Shown here: one piece after another, positions 22,001-32,829 of the stretch
Layout of the letters: each line of letters opens with the position of its first letter
Numbering within the stretch: position 1 is the stretch's first letter
Source of the DNA: Cryptomeria japonica
Lineage: Eukaryota; Streptophyta; Pinopsida; Cupressales; Cupressaceae
Assembly (NCBI RefSeq): GCF_030272615.1
Contig: NC_081409.1
Span: 619,177,255 to 619,241,254 of the forward strand
Reading direction: 5' to 3'
DNA: 64,000 bases
Made by a program: the position numbers and the translations under genes
Notes under the pieces: generated by a model
Database searches by the model: none
What the model was told of the DNA's origin: nothing
What the model saw: the letters and a program-made list of their open reading frames with translations, nothing else

Positions 22001-23146
22001 GGTTAGAGATGAACCTTATAGCTTCATCAACTTTATCATCATCTTTGACAAGAGTTTTATCATTAATAATCAATCTAGAAATTCTACTTGTCGCTTTATA
22101 CTTCATTGATGTCATATGAAAGAATTTAGTATTTCTGTCACCAACCTCTAACCAAATTACCCTGGATCTCTACAACAGTAAATTTCTTCTCTTGAAATAG
22201 TGTTGTGTAATTTGGGTAGAACCTCATCTTCTTTAGCCTTGGGGACATTCTTATAACCATGCTTCTGAATAGAATTCTGAATCGGTTCTAATTCCTTCTT
22301 GAGCTTCCTCTTAGAAATAAAAAATCCCCAAAAACCTTTTTATTCCAAATGTTGATATTATATTTGATGTTTCTTATCTCTTTTGCAACTTTGAACATGG
22401 TAGAACCATCCATAGTTAGATTCCACCATTTGGAAATGGAAGCTTCCAAGGAAGGGTGGGAGATCCACATTTTTTCAAACCAGAAGGGAAAGAAGCATTT
22501 ACCCTTAATAGATCAACAACAAAAGAAATAGGATAATAGTCTGATCCAATTTTGTTAATAACAGATAGAGAGCATCTATACTTAAGGACCCAATCAGGAG
22601 TAATAAGAGATCTATCAAGCCTTACTTGAATAAGTTCTCCTCCATCCCTTAGATTAGACCAAGTGTAGGAAGCTCTAGAAAGGTCAATGTCAATGAGGGA
22701 ATTGGCATTGATAAAGTCCATAAGATCAATCCTGCTATCTAGTTGAGCTTGGGTTCTACCAAATTTTTCAATTTCTTGCAGAGGAGTGTTGAAATATCCC
22801 ATCAAAATCCAACTATCCTGGGTAAAATTCCATCTTTTTTGTTCGATTTTGTCCCAAAACTTGCTCCAAGTAGCTTTAGAGTTGGGCGCATAAATGTTGA
22901 TAACCACCCAGTCTGGTCCTTCAGCAATGCATTTTACTCTCATAGAAATGATATTACCATCTTCATCAATCAGGTTTCCATCAATAGTTTTCTTATTCCA
23001 AAATATGGCAACCCCACCAGATGCTCCATTAGAAATACTGCCACACACACCCCCAAGTCTAGCTTATGATCTCTAATAAAATTCTTGAGCACATCCTGCT
23101 TATGGAGACCATTTAGGCCTCTAATGTTCCAAGAGATTACCTTCAT
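19098..23146 (-). pseudogene. LINE ORF2: endonuclease, reverse transcriptase, RNase H, decayed
   Basis: Starts MKVISWNIRGLNGLHKQDVL at 23146. The endonuclease is damaged. The stretch with the catalytic QETK Glu is deleted (KLDLG joins straight to the ASGGVAIFW region). The 'GDFN' motif reads GYFN, and 'SDHFPI' reads SDYYPI. RT parts follow: IKWDLAKAYDRVEWQVLFRI and SRGLRQGDPISSILFTILAE (21623-21174), and LPSTYLGLPLGLAPPKSFW (21032-20655). Next is zf-RVT with FMVPNRCELCQKEAKSVDHL (20189-19923). The RNase H domain has VNFDGASKGKLGNAGGGGVI and NWLEGDSLN (19643-19290), and ends VANLLANEG, where the usual last catalytic Asp is Asn. Many frameshifts and stops. Clearly non-functional. Confidence 0.85.
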
Positions 23147-23154
23147 TTGGAAAC

Positions 23155-24798
23155 CTAGGAGCAAGATTCCTAAATGGTTCGCTACCTTCCATCAGCTATA
23201 TTTTGTTTGGTCTTTTGGTCCCTATGCCACTTCATAGTTTTATGCCCCTATGGAGATTTAGAAAGTCCAATATCCGCCTTAGATCTAGTTCTAGTTTTAG
23301 TCCCATTAGTACACCTTGTTTTCTTGTTTTTCTTTTTTCCCACTTCTATTAACTCTTCATCTTCTTCATTTTTATATGTAGACTTCTTACCATTCCAAGG
23401 TTCTCCTTTTTGCTGAGATGAGGTGGGTGAATCAGTCCCAAAGTTCCAGAATAGAGAGTTAAGGTTAACCTAGGGTGATCTAAACTGGTTCTTTTCTTCA
23501 AAGATTACATTTGGAGCTTCAAAGTCCTTTGAACACACTTTATTACATTCCTATTTTGTTTCTTTTGGAATCTCATATTGTGATTCATTTGTGTCTGCAA
23601 TCTCACCGTCTTCAATAATTTCTTCTATAATTACATTTTCTTCTTCTTGAATATGTAAAACTTCAAAACCATTGCTTGTTTTAACTTCAAATACATTCTC
23701 TTCATCCTTTTTGATTTCCTTCTAAGGAATCTCCTTGGAAGGACTAGCTTTCCTTTCATCCCTTGTTATATCTTTTGAGTTACTAGGGAATCCAGTTCCT
23801 CCTTCCGATCTACCCTCCTCATTTTTTTTAGCTTCTCTTTCTAGATCTGTTTAACATGATTATTGTTCTTTTGAGCATTCTTTGGGTTACTAGGACAAGC
23901 CTTTGTCCAATGTCTATCTTTCTTACATGAAAAGAACACAAAAGGGAGGGATTCAAACTCTATGACTTGTTCCCACTTACCTAGCTTGGAATTTATTTTG
24001 ATAGAGCTAGGAAGGTCTGTGTTTAGTGAGATATTAATGCATATCCTTGCATACATTAGTCTCTTTCACATTGTTGTCATGGAATCTATAGCAAAAAGCT
24101 CCCTGAAGAATTTAGCAATGCCTGAAAACACATCCTCCAACCTAAATTCAAGTGGCAAACTAGGGAGCCAAATCCAGACTGGAGTAGATTCAGAAAAGGA
24201 GTCATTGAACTCCATTTTTGGAGACCATTTTCTTAAAGATAAAGAAGACTTCCCAAGCATCCAGGGTCCTTTGCTCAGAGCCATTTCCAAGTCTTCACCA
24301 CATGAGAAGGAAAAAACAAAAAAAACCCTTGACAAGGTTGAAACATCAACCTATCCTTTCACCATCCATTTTCTCTTCACAAAAGACCTAACAACTTCAA
24401 TATTACGTGTGGGTCCAACAAATTTCCCTAGAAGAGAAAATGCCATAAGAGAAATACTGTGATCTATGACCATGTCCAGTACAAAAATAGTTAATCTTCC
24501 TACCTTTCTATCAAAAATGTCTTCCACAGAGGGAAAGGTAAATTTACCAGTAGGCTTGTTTGCAAAGAAACTATTCCAGGATTTGACCACCTTGTCTCCA
24601 GTCGTCTTTTCTAGCTCAACGTTCAAGATCTCGTGACCCAACTTTGTAGAATCTTCAATATTTTTAAAGTAAAGAGGAGGCTCTCGATGTTGTGGGTCCC
24701 CATCCTTTTGACCATCCTCATCATCCCTCGTAGATCCCAAAGAGACAAGTTATCCTTGAGTTGCAGAGGTTGCAGAACTAGAGAAAAAACCAACCATG
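23155..24798 (-). pseudogene. LINE ORF1 (DUF4283 plus CCHC), decayed
   Basis: Start near 24798 (MVGFFSSSATSATQG). Middle part (24740-24066) has KSWNSFFANKPTGKFTFPSV, then RNIEVVRSFVKRKWMVKG, then FVFSFSCGEDLEMALSKGPW and PVWIWLPSLPLEFRLEDVF. This is the DUF4283 nucleic-acid-binding region of plant LINE ORF1. A knuckle follows at about 23940-23890: FSCKKDRHWTKACP keeps C-x4-H-x4-C, but the first Cys and one Gly are changed. The acidic tail to the ORF2 start is full of stops. ORF1 proteins coat LINE RNA; this one could not be made as one chain. Confidence 0.8.
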
Positions 24799-24836
24799 TT
24801 GTTCCCTCCATTCGCAGAATTTATTAATGTTGATTT

Positions 24837-26141
24837 ATTAATTAATTGTTTTATTTTGTATTTAATTGATTGTTCTTTATTTAATTGATTTATTGGATAT
24901 TGTTTTATTTAATTATTTTTATCCTTTTTATTTATTGTTGATTGATTAATTTTAATTTATTTTAGATATAGTTATAGAGTTGATTTTGATAAATTAATAA
25001 TTATAAAAGTATAAAGCCAATTTTTATTATTACACTCCTAGAAAGTAATAATATTATTATATTACTCTTACTATGCATGGGAGATGTAAAAATATTTATA
25101 AAGTTAATTTTACCTACCCTCCTAATTGATTCGGCAAATTTAAATTTGTTGGTAGAAAATATAATAAATATTCTTACCTTGGAACTATACACAGTAGGTA
25201 AGAAATATTATTTTTATGGATTATTTGATTGGTCAAGAGTTTTTGTTGGAAATCTTTTAATTTGGCTTCTTGTAGTTGTTTGGGGGTTACCAACTAGCAC
25301 TATTTTGGATTTTGGATTTGTGTTTTTGATTTGGATTGAATATTTTGGAGTAGTTTTGGAATCAACATTTCTTCTTCGATTTGACTCTTTTGGATTGTGA
25401 TTTGAAGGTCGATGGATTTTTAAGTTTTACATTCATGTTTTCAAAGAAATCTTCCTTCTTGAGAAAATATGTTTGCCCTATGTGCAACTTAAAGATTGAT
25501 TGGGGATTAGTTTATGTTTGTTTTGATTTGGGAATGGTTAGCTTTGTAGGGAAAGATTGATTCTCTTATGTGAATTGTCATTGTGAATTTTCCTTGTGAA
25601 ATTCTCTTGAATGTGTTTTAAGAAAAATGTTACATCTCTGAAATATTGTTAAAATCTAGAATGGATCCTGAGCATATGTATGTCGATGTTTCTTGTATGT
25701 TTTAGGTGTGTTCTTGGTGGTATTGGATATTTGTTTTTGTATTGTTTCTCTTGAGAGCTTGTTGAGATAGGAGTTGTTTTCCTTGGTCTGAATGTGTTGG
25801 TAGAATTGTAAGAGCTCTAGAAGCTCACAGTGACTGTCCATGTCACTTTTAGGCATTGGTAATCTTGTTTTTGGAGTCCATGTAATGTTTTGGTTTAGTT
25901 CTTTTGGCCCATGCAGAGACTAGATTCCCTCCTTTGCTCTTTGAATCTAAAATGCAGTTTTAGCCCAAAATGCTTATCCACTGAGTTGCAAACTCATTCC
26001 TGTGAGTTTAAGTTGATTTATAAACCATATCTACACCCCTTTTGATGCTTATCCAAACTCTTGGTCATGCCCTTGAGTTTCTTTTTGTCTTCAGAGTCAA
26101 TCTGGGCAGTTACCTTACCTTTAGGATATATTGCACACTTT
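24837..26141. other. AT-rich non-coding stretch
   Basis: 24837-25010 is dominated by 'taattgatt' and 'tttatttaattg' words. The remainder has no recognised coding family, LTR terminus or RNA gene. A plus-strand open frame at 25077-25400 looks compositional (L, I, V, F-rich). Confidence 0.4.
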
Positions 26142-26476
26142 ACTAGAAACGCTACCAAAACTACCAAAAACACCACCATACTAACTAGAAATGCCACCCT
26201 ATCTACCAGGAATGTTTCTATTCATACTAGGAACACTGTTATGCATACCATAAATGCTATAGTTCAGACCTAGAGAGCTAACAAACTGACTAGGAGAGCT
26301 AACCTACAGATTGAGAAAGCTGACCTATGGACCCAAAATGCTAACCAATGGAATAGAAAAATTATGCAATGAACCAGAAATGCTAGGCAATATCCCAGAA
26401 ATGCTATCCTATAATTTGGGAATGCCACTGTGCATACCAAGAGAGCTAAATTGCTCTAGAAGGCCCAAAAAGGTCA
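26142..26476 (+). repeat. Degenerate 21-bp minisatellite, about 15-16 units
   Basis: Units of 21 bp, approximately 'actagaaatgctacccta' plus 3 variable bases, run without phase loss for about 15 copies. Translated in one plus-strand frame this gives a heptad 'T-R-N-A-T-x-x' repeated (TRNATLS, TRNVSIH, TRNTVMH), later with stops. The exact multiple of three keeps the frame, but stops and composition argue against a protein. Confidence 0.75.
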
Positions 26477-26519
26477 ATTTTACTATTGTAAAGTCCTAGT
26501 ATGGCACTAGTACATTCGG

Positions 26520-26935
26520 GTCAAAATTTCAACAGGAAATCATCGAAATTTTGACACAATTTCATCGCACTACCGACAAAAAAATCCATCGAAAACTTTG
26601 TGTCGGAAGTTCCAACTATCCTTGTGGTCATCGCAATTCCGACATCACCTCCAACCTTTCTGACAGCCACCATGGATGCTCATACCCCGAAAGAATACCA
26701 TCGTGATCTCGGCCTATCATCGTAATTCTGACTTCAAAGGATAAAATTCCGATAGAGGAGTGTCGTCAAATGCATAGCATCCTCATTGAAACTCTCCTGG
26801 AGGCCATCGATGGCCTCCAAGAGAGTTCCGATGAGCATGTCATGCATTTGACAGCACTCCTCTATCGGAATTTTATCCTTTGGAGTCGGAATTATGACGA
26901 CACACGGATTTTTTGGAAAAAAAAATTTATAGAAA
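26520..26935. repeat. TCGGAATTC-type repeat with long foldback
   Basis: GC-richer block with many 'attccgac', 'tcgaaatt' and 'tgtcgga' words, ending 'cacacggattttttgg' next to an A-run. It shares vocabulary with 1250-1480, 8640-8820 and 55120-55260. Its right half is the foldback annotated separately. Borders are approximate. Confidence 0.5.
26721..26897. repeat. Loopless imperfect palindrome of about 177 bp
   Basis: Centre GGAGGCCATCGATGGCCTCC (26799-26818), a perfect 20-bp palindrome with no loop. The arms extend to 26739 on the left and 26878 on the right with only scattered mismatches, both outer ends being ggataaaattccgatagagg on opposite strands. Weaker pairing continues to 26721 and 26897. 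Most mismatches are transitions, as expected from methylcytosine decay after formation. As RNA it would fold into one long hairpin. Confidence 0.85.
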
Positions 26936-26947
26936 AAGATTGACATT

Positions 26948-27130
26948 TGTATCTCTCTTCTATCTCTCTTCTCTATCCCTCTCTGCTATCTCTCTTCTCT
27001 CTCCCCTGTCTAGGTCTCTTTCTCCATCCCTCTCCTCTTCTCTCCCTCTCTACTTCTCTTTCTCTACCCTCTCCAGGTCATTATCTCTTCCTCTCACCCT
27101 CTCTCTCTCTCTCTCTCACCTCTATAGGTC
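26948..27130. repeat. Polypyrimidine (CT-rich) tract
   Basis: About 180 bases almost entirely C and T on the plus strand, including (TC)n at about 27100-27118. Long Ser/Leu/Pro-rich open frames here are artefacts of composition. Confidence 0.95.
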
Positions 27131-27139
27131 TCACCTTAC

Positions 27140-27884
27140 ATTCCTCCATCATTACCCATGTTGTCAAGTTGCAAGATATTTCCTAAAGTACTTGGTTGCT
27201 AGGGTTGATTTGCTTAAGTGTTGGAGTCAAAGTTAGATGAGACCTGCATGATTAAGCTGTATTAAGTGATCAACTCACCAAGATCTCAATTGTAAACATG
27301 ACTAGGTTCTAGGGTTTTAGGGTATAACATAGGTCAAGAATTACCTTCCAATGACAAAAGACATCCAAATGATGAAGAATGAAGGTGATGAACTCATAGA
27401 AGTTTGGAGGAGATAATTTGACTAAGTTAAAATTTTGTTTAAGTCATGGTCATGATACTAGCTTGCTCATCAATAGAAATTTGTGCGAATGAACCCTAGA
27501 AATGTGCCCATGCTAGAGAAGCAAGAATTCCAATAAAACCTAAGGCAATGCTAGTAAGGGGTCAAAATTAAATAATTAGGGTACAAAAAACAAAATTTGG
27601 CTAAGTCGAGATGTTGCTCAAGGATGACCTAAATCATGGAGTGTAAATCAATCATGAAACATGAGAATGGATAGGTCTTGACCCAAGCAACGTAAGTCCC
27701 CCTTGTGATTCTAGCAGATATCACATCACAATCATTGAGTCTATGTGCAATATAAATTCAAGACCTGACTATTGGAATCTTGGAGTCATCCCATTTGATC
27801 ACGTAGTTGAGCACTTGGGAGGATTTTGTTCAAGAGAGGATAGAATACTTAGTATTTTATTTTGTGTTGCATAGTTCATAAAAA
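27140..27884. other. Non-coding stretch, possibly internal gypsy sequence
   Basis: No clear domain. It lies upstream of, and on the same strand as, a gag-like scrap at 27885, so it may be a decayed gag. Confidence 0.3.
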
Positions 27885-28035
27885 ACTCATCAACAGAAAC
27901 CATTGAAAGGTTTGGTTAAAGCCTTCGAATCACAATCTCTACGAGAAGCTATCAAGAGTGCCCAAAATTTGGAAACTTTAGTATCCAAGAACATAATTCA
28001 TAAGGAACCACTTTTAGAGCAACCAAAGAAGCCTA
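27885..28035 (+). pseudogene. Ty3/gypsy gag scrap
   Basis: Reads KPLKGLVKAFESQSLREAIK followed by SAQNLETLV. Gypsy Gag proteins have a comparable 'EPLRGWVKAF.P.TL.EAI..A...E' segment at the end of the capsid-like part. No zinc knuckle or pol follows, and LTR-like sequence starts at about 28032. Either an internal deletion joined gag to an LTR, or another element was inserted here. Confidence 0.5.
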
Positions 28036-28330
28036 TCAATGTAATATTTTATTTACCTTGGATATGTTTTATCCTAAGTGTGATATTCCACTATTAAAAA
28101 GATTAATTAGGTAATATTTTTACTTAGGTAGAATAAGATAATGAGTTGCACATTCTTCTTCTTTGATTGAGATTCTACTTTTTCCTTGTCACAAATTTGG
28201 AAACTTGGATAAGCAATTTCCTTTTTTTGTTTTCTACCTCTTCATGATCCTCATGGATTTGGAATCTTGGAAGCTATATATTGTAGGTTTTTCCTTGATT
28301 AACATATCAAATGAAACTATTGTGATCTTT
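28032..28330 (+). repeat. LTR-like direct repeat, copy 1
   Basis: Aligns with 30832-31150 on the same strand. Shared landmarks are 'caatgta.attttatt', 'tggata.gttttatc.taag', 'gataatga.ttgcacattct', 'aatttggaaacttggataa' and 'cctcatggatt'. Divergence is considerable. The 3' border is unclear. Confidence 0.5.
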
Positions 28331-30820
28331 CATATCTTAACATACCAAGGGCTTAAGTTTGGGGATGACAGGGGGGTGATGAAGGGGGCGGGGTGGGATG
28401 CAAATATATATACAACTTATAAAATTAATTATAAAAGGATGTGTATAGAATAAGTATAACAATTGTAAATAAAAATTTGCCACACTATGTAAATTTTACA
28501 ATAAACATTAAAAATATGTCAATGATTGCATTGAAATTTGAACATTAACAATGATGGTAGAGTTTTGGAACTTTGGGAATGAACTAAGAATAAGTATAAA
28601 AGAATTGCAGATGAAACTTTGGCATACTAAGTGTTTAAACTAGTCAACATAAAAAAAATGGAAATGATTGCATTAACAATAAGAATGGTGGGTAGAGGTT
28701 TGGGGTCAATGGGTAGTGCCCCTTGTGGGGGGTTTGGGGCAAAGCCCCCATTAAGGTTAGGGGGCATTGCCAAACCTTTAATACGGATGACATTTTCATA
28801 ATAATTTCACCATTTTTGTTTAGAATTGGTGTTTCTAATTGGGGGCCATGAGAGACTCATAGGCATCCTCAAGATGGTCAAGACACTCCTTGGAGTCCCT
28901 AGGACATCCCTAAGTGGTGCGGCAAGGGGATGTTTCCCCTAAGTATTGCATCCTGAAAAAATAGGGATTTTAGAGGGGGGGAAGGGGTCCCCATGTTTCA
29001 ATGGTTTCAAAAGATTCTAAGTTTTTTTTTTTATCTTGTCATAACAAAATATACTCCTCTTGCATCCTTGGATGATTTGAAAATTGAAAACAATTTGACA
29101 AGAAAAAACTAACTTCTAAAGTTTAGACTTAGTTTTCTTTTTTTATCCAGGTCCCTACAACATTTCAATGATCAAAGTAGCTTTTTTTTGGTTGTTTCGA
29201 AGTATCCAAAAGGCTTGATAAATTCAATATTATCTTTCATTCCACCAAAATTGGAGATCAAGAAGCATGCTCACAAACAAGGATTTGTTTGTAACTTAAG
29301 GCAATTGACTAGTTTTTGGGGCATTTTCAGGTCTAAAGAACCTACCATTGTGTCAAAAAGGCCCATAAGACCCCATTTTCATCTAAAACTTGTCTCTTTT
29401 GGTCATAGAAGCATTTAAGGAAAAAAAAATCACACAACCAATGATATGCCTATACCATACATATTTGAGTTAAAATAAAAATAAAAAATTGACAAGGTTT
29501 GGAGACCATTGAACAATTTGGGAGATTGCTAATACATACACTCAATTTATAAAGTCTCAATTTGATGTACTTAATCTTTGAGAGGCCTATACAAAATCAT
29601 TTTGTAATTGCGAACTAAGATAAATTTCCATTTTTGGCAGTTTTCATCATGGATTATGGTATTAAATTCCAACATTCTATTGTCAAGATAAATTCAGAGA
29701 ACCATTTGTACTCGAAACAAGGGATAGTGAAAAATTACATTATGTAGGATCTCCTACCCTATCTCATTGAATTCATTCCTACGCCAAGTGACTATGAACA
29801 AAAGCATAGGTATTTAACAACAATGACATGGTCCATGGACTAGTGATCCTCCTCTTGATACTCCATCTACAAATGAGAACATCGCTTATACACGTTGCTA
29901 CTTTAGAATTAAAAGTTTCTTCTTCTAGAACTTTCCATGATTCTTTGCAATAGGATTATATGTCTTCTAGATTCACCCCACTAGGACACATTCCTATCAA
30001 GCATCTTTACTTTTTTGAAAAGTAGACCACATTTCAGATCTAGATGACACCATAATGACTTTGATTTCCTCTTGCAAGATATTCCTCCATCATGTAGTGC
30101 TTCATCAAAGTTCAAATTTTCTTCTTCAAGGGCTCTCAATGATTCTCTATATAGGATTCTTCATGTCTATGAGATCCACTTCATTGGGAGGCCTACTTAA
30201 ACATTTCACATCTGTTTGTGGACTCTCACCTTTCAAATATTGATGAAACAATTGAGAATATTTGTCTTCTCATTGATGACAATGCCCATCGAGTTACATC
30301 ATCTCCCATTGTAAATTCACTTGTTCTATCCCCACCATATCATGCAACATGACACATTCTATTTCACATTAATTAAGGTCTCACACTTCAATGATTGTAG
30401 TCCCTGAATCTTCTATGGAACAATCATAGCTTAACATCAACATCAAGACACATGAGTCACTTCAAAAACCATACATCTGAATTCCTTTCTACATTCCACT
30501 TGAATGGGAATTCAACAATTTGACAACTCAAGATTTCCATATTGTGAAAGGAAGGTACATCATTTGTTGCAAATGAACCTACTACAACATTCACCATTCA
30601 ACATTTTGCATTTCTTTTCTCTCTTCTTTGTGGAGACACCAACTTTAGGGGATGGGGTGGGTCTATATTATCCTTCACATATGTCACTTGGGATGGAGTT
30701 TTGTCCTATGGATTTTCTAGTCTCTACTTCGAGAGGGTACACTCTCTTTATAATTTGGGGTTATTTCATATTTTACATGGATACCTAACCTTGTGACCCA
30801 TTTCTTCTTACCTCAATTGC
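28331..30820. other. Non-coding interval between two LTR-like repeats
   Basis: No coding domain could be read on either strand, so if this is the body of an LTR element its genes have gone. It holds a G-rich run at 28371-28398, G-rich palindromic words near 28715-28775 ('ggggtttggggcaaagcccc'-like), and a weak local duplication of about 170 bp (29925-30030 versus 30100-30215) around 'cttcttcaagggctctcaat'. Confidence 0.35.
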
Positions 30821-31150
30821 ACTTAAGGGGGTGTGCCAATGTACCATTTTATTCACTAAGTGGATAAGTTTTATCTTAAGTATGATATTGCATTTGTTTG
30901 TTTAGTTTACTTAAGTAATTTCTTTTAACTTGAGATAATGACTTGCACATTCTCCTTCTTTCATAGGATTATGTTTTTTTTCCTTATCCTCAAAAATTTG
31001 GAAACTTGGATAAACAATTCCTTGTCTTTTGGTTTTCTATCTCATCCTCATCTTCATCCTCATGGATTAAAAATCTTGGATATCGAGTGAAGATATTGTG
31101 AACTTTTTCATTTTCTCTCTTATGAAATCAACTATGTTATGCTATTTTGA
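30821..31150 (+). repeat. Polypurine tract and LTR-like direct repeat, copy 2
   Basis: ACTTAAGGGGG at 30821-30831 is followed at once by TGTGCCAATGTACC, the arrangement of a polypurine tract and LTR start. The sequence from 30832 matches 28032-28330. This supports a 3' LTR of a decayed gypsy-like element. Confidence 0.5.
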
Positions 31151-32570
31151 TTTTATTATCATTTATATTTAACAATTTTAAAAATGTTATCACTTACATT
31201 AATTTCTAGGTTAATATTTATTTTGTAGATTCTAATAGAATTGAATACCATACCCAAACAATATCTAGTATGAACTAGTTAGTTACAGGCTAGGTTCTAA
31301 GCATACTTGGTAACACAATTTTTGAGCTTGTGTTTGTTTATGATTTAATGATTGATGCATCTAGCTTTGCTACACATCTACTTTGAATACAATGAGAGGG
31401 TGATTTTGTCTAAGCCAAGAGATCCTACTATCTAATATCACCCAAGAAAGATACTGATATTTTACCTTGGAAATATAAGCCTTTTGTAAGTATAATTCAA
31501 TGAATTGTGATAATAACTTAAAATGAAGTGAATTAAAATTTGATTGAGTTCCCCATTGTATTTTAACAAATCACCTAGGAAGATGTTCATTCCTAACAAT
31601 TTCCAATTCTCTTTCCAAAAGGATGAAAAAGAAGAGAAAGGAACTAATTAATGTTGGGACAAAATTTAGAGGTCCTATGTTTTGTGTCTGAAAGCTACTA
31701 GCCTAGAGAGCATGGAAACAATCTGAAGTCATGGGAGAGAGTTTCAGTTCTATCTCTAGAAATTATGTCCAATACTCTTGTATTGAATTTTTAAATCCTT
31801 CTAAGTTTAAATGTTCACGAGGAAACTATAAAATTTTAATTAAATACATAAATGAAAACCAATTTTGTTTTCGTCAGAATACTTTTGAAAATCACATCAC
31901 CTCAGTAATTGAACTGTAACAATAAGATTGCATACAAAGTGCAGGTTTGCTATGAAACATATTAAAAGGGTTAAACTGTTTCAATTAATACAAACACTGG
32001 AACTATTAAACAACAATAGCTTGTTGGTAATCAATATTTTGGACTATACCCACATTTTACACCATTTCATACAGTTATAAAGAACATAGAAAACATGTAC
32101 GTGGAACTACAGATTCCAACATATGTAAAAATAGAACAATCTAAATAAGAATGGGAAGCATGTGGAGAATGGTTAAGACATGCATAAATAAAAGGAAAAC
32201 AAAAATCTCTCAATGTGTATCACAAACAAATCAAGGAAAAAAGCTTTTAGGCAAGGGACCGATATGATCATAAAAATTTCAAAACTTCCAAAGTATAGAG
32301 CATTTGAGATTTTACAGAGAATGCACTAATTTAGTTTTATTCAATATACCTACATTATTGGACCCTATTGGACCCTGCAATTAAGATTCAATATACCTAC
32401 ATTATTCAATAAGATTAACTGTGCAACATAATGAAATATTGAAAAGTGTGTTATCTTATTGAGCTTCACTTTGTTTTGAGAATAGTTTAATATTCTCTAC
32501 TTAACAGGGCCAACCATGTGAAGGTGGAAGCTCATTTGGCCCCTCCCCCCCCCCTAACATCACTCTAAAT
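31151..32570. other. Non-coding stretch
   Basis: AT-rich. A 27-bp phrase around 'ttcaatatacctacattatt' occurs twice in tandem (32340 and 32385). C-run at about 32545-32554. Nothing else recognised. Confidence 0.4.
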
Positions 32571-32579
32571 TCCCCATTA

Positions 32580-32790
32580 ACATCTAACATTCATTCATTC
32601 TTTCATTCATTCTTTCATCCATTATTAAAATATAACATTCATTCATTATCACATAACATTCATTAACACATAAAATTCATTAACTTTCATTAACATGCAA
32701 CATTCGTCAATAATCATCAACACATATCATTCATGAACATTCATTAGCACATAATTACATTCATTAACACATAAAAATCAGTCATTATCA
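32580..32790. repeat. Tandem 'cattcattaacacataa' repeats
   Basis: About ten partial copies of 'cattcatt' and 'cattaacacataa' in both perfect and degenerate form. Position just past the last exon of the TnpA-like gene fits a CACTA subterminal repeat region. Confidence 0.7.
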
Positions 32791-32829
32791 AATAAGGTAG
32801 ATTAAAATCATTTCTTTCTTTGTTTTTTT

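Larger units (their letters stand above)
19096..24836 (-). mobile_element. Decayed LINE (non-LTR retrotransposon) with ORF1 and ORF2
   Basis: About 5.7 kb on the minus strand: ORF1 (DUF4283 and zinc knuckle), then ORF2 (endonuclease, RT, zf-RVT, RNase H). It has the same domain order as the LINE at 43015-51029 and resembles it throughout, but is much more decayed. Sequence homology to copia begins right after the ORF2 stop near 19098. This copy therefore has no visible 3' UTR and no counterpart of ORF3. No target-site duplication was found. Confidence 0.85.

Noticed and set aside
26913-27236. Ser/Leu-rich plus-strand frames that look like membrane proteins
   Set aside because: Pure composition effect of the polypyrimidine tract; no start context or homology.
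28700-28790. Organelle DNA insertion (G-rich palindromic words)
   Set aside because: No organelle gene or known plastid or mitochondrial sequence recognised; the block is too short to claim.
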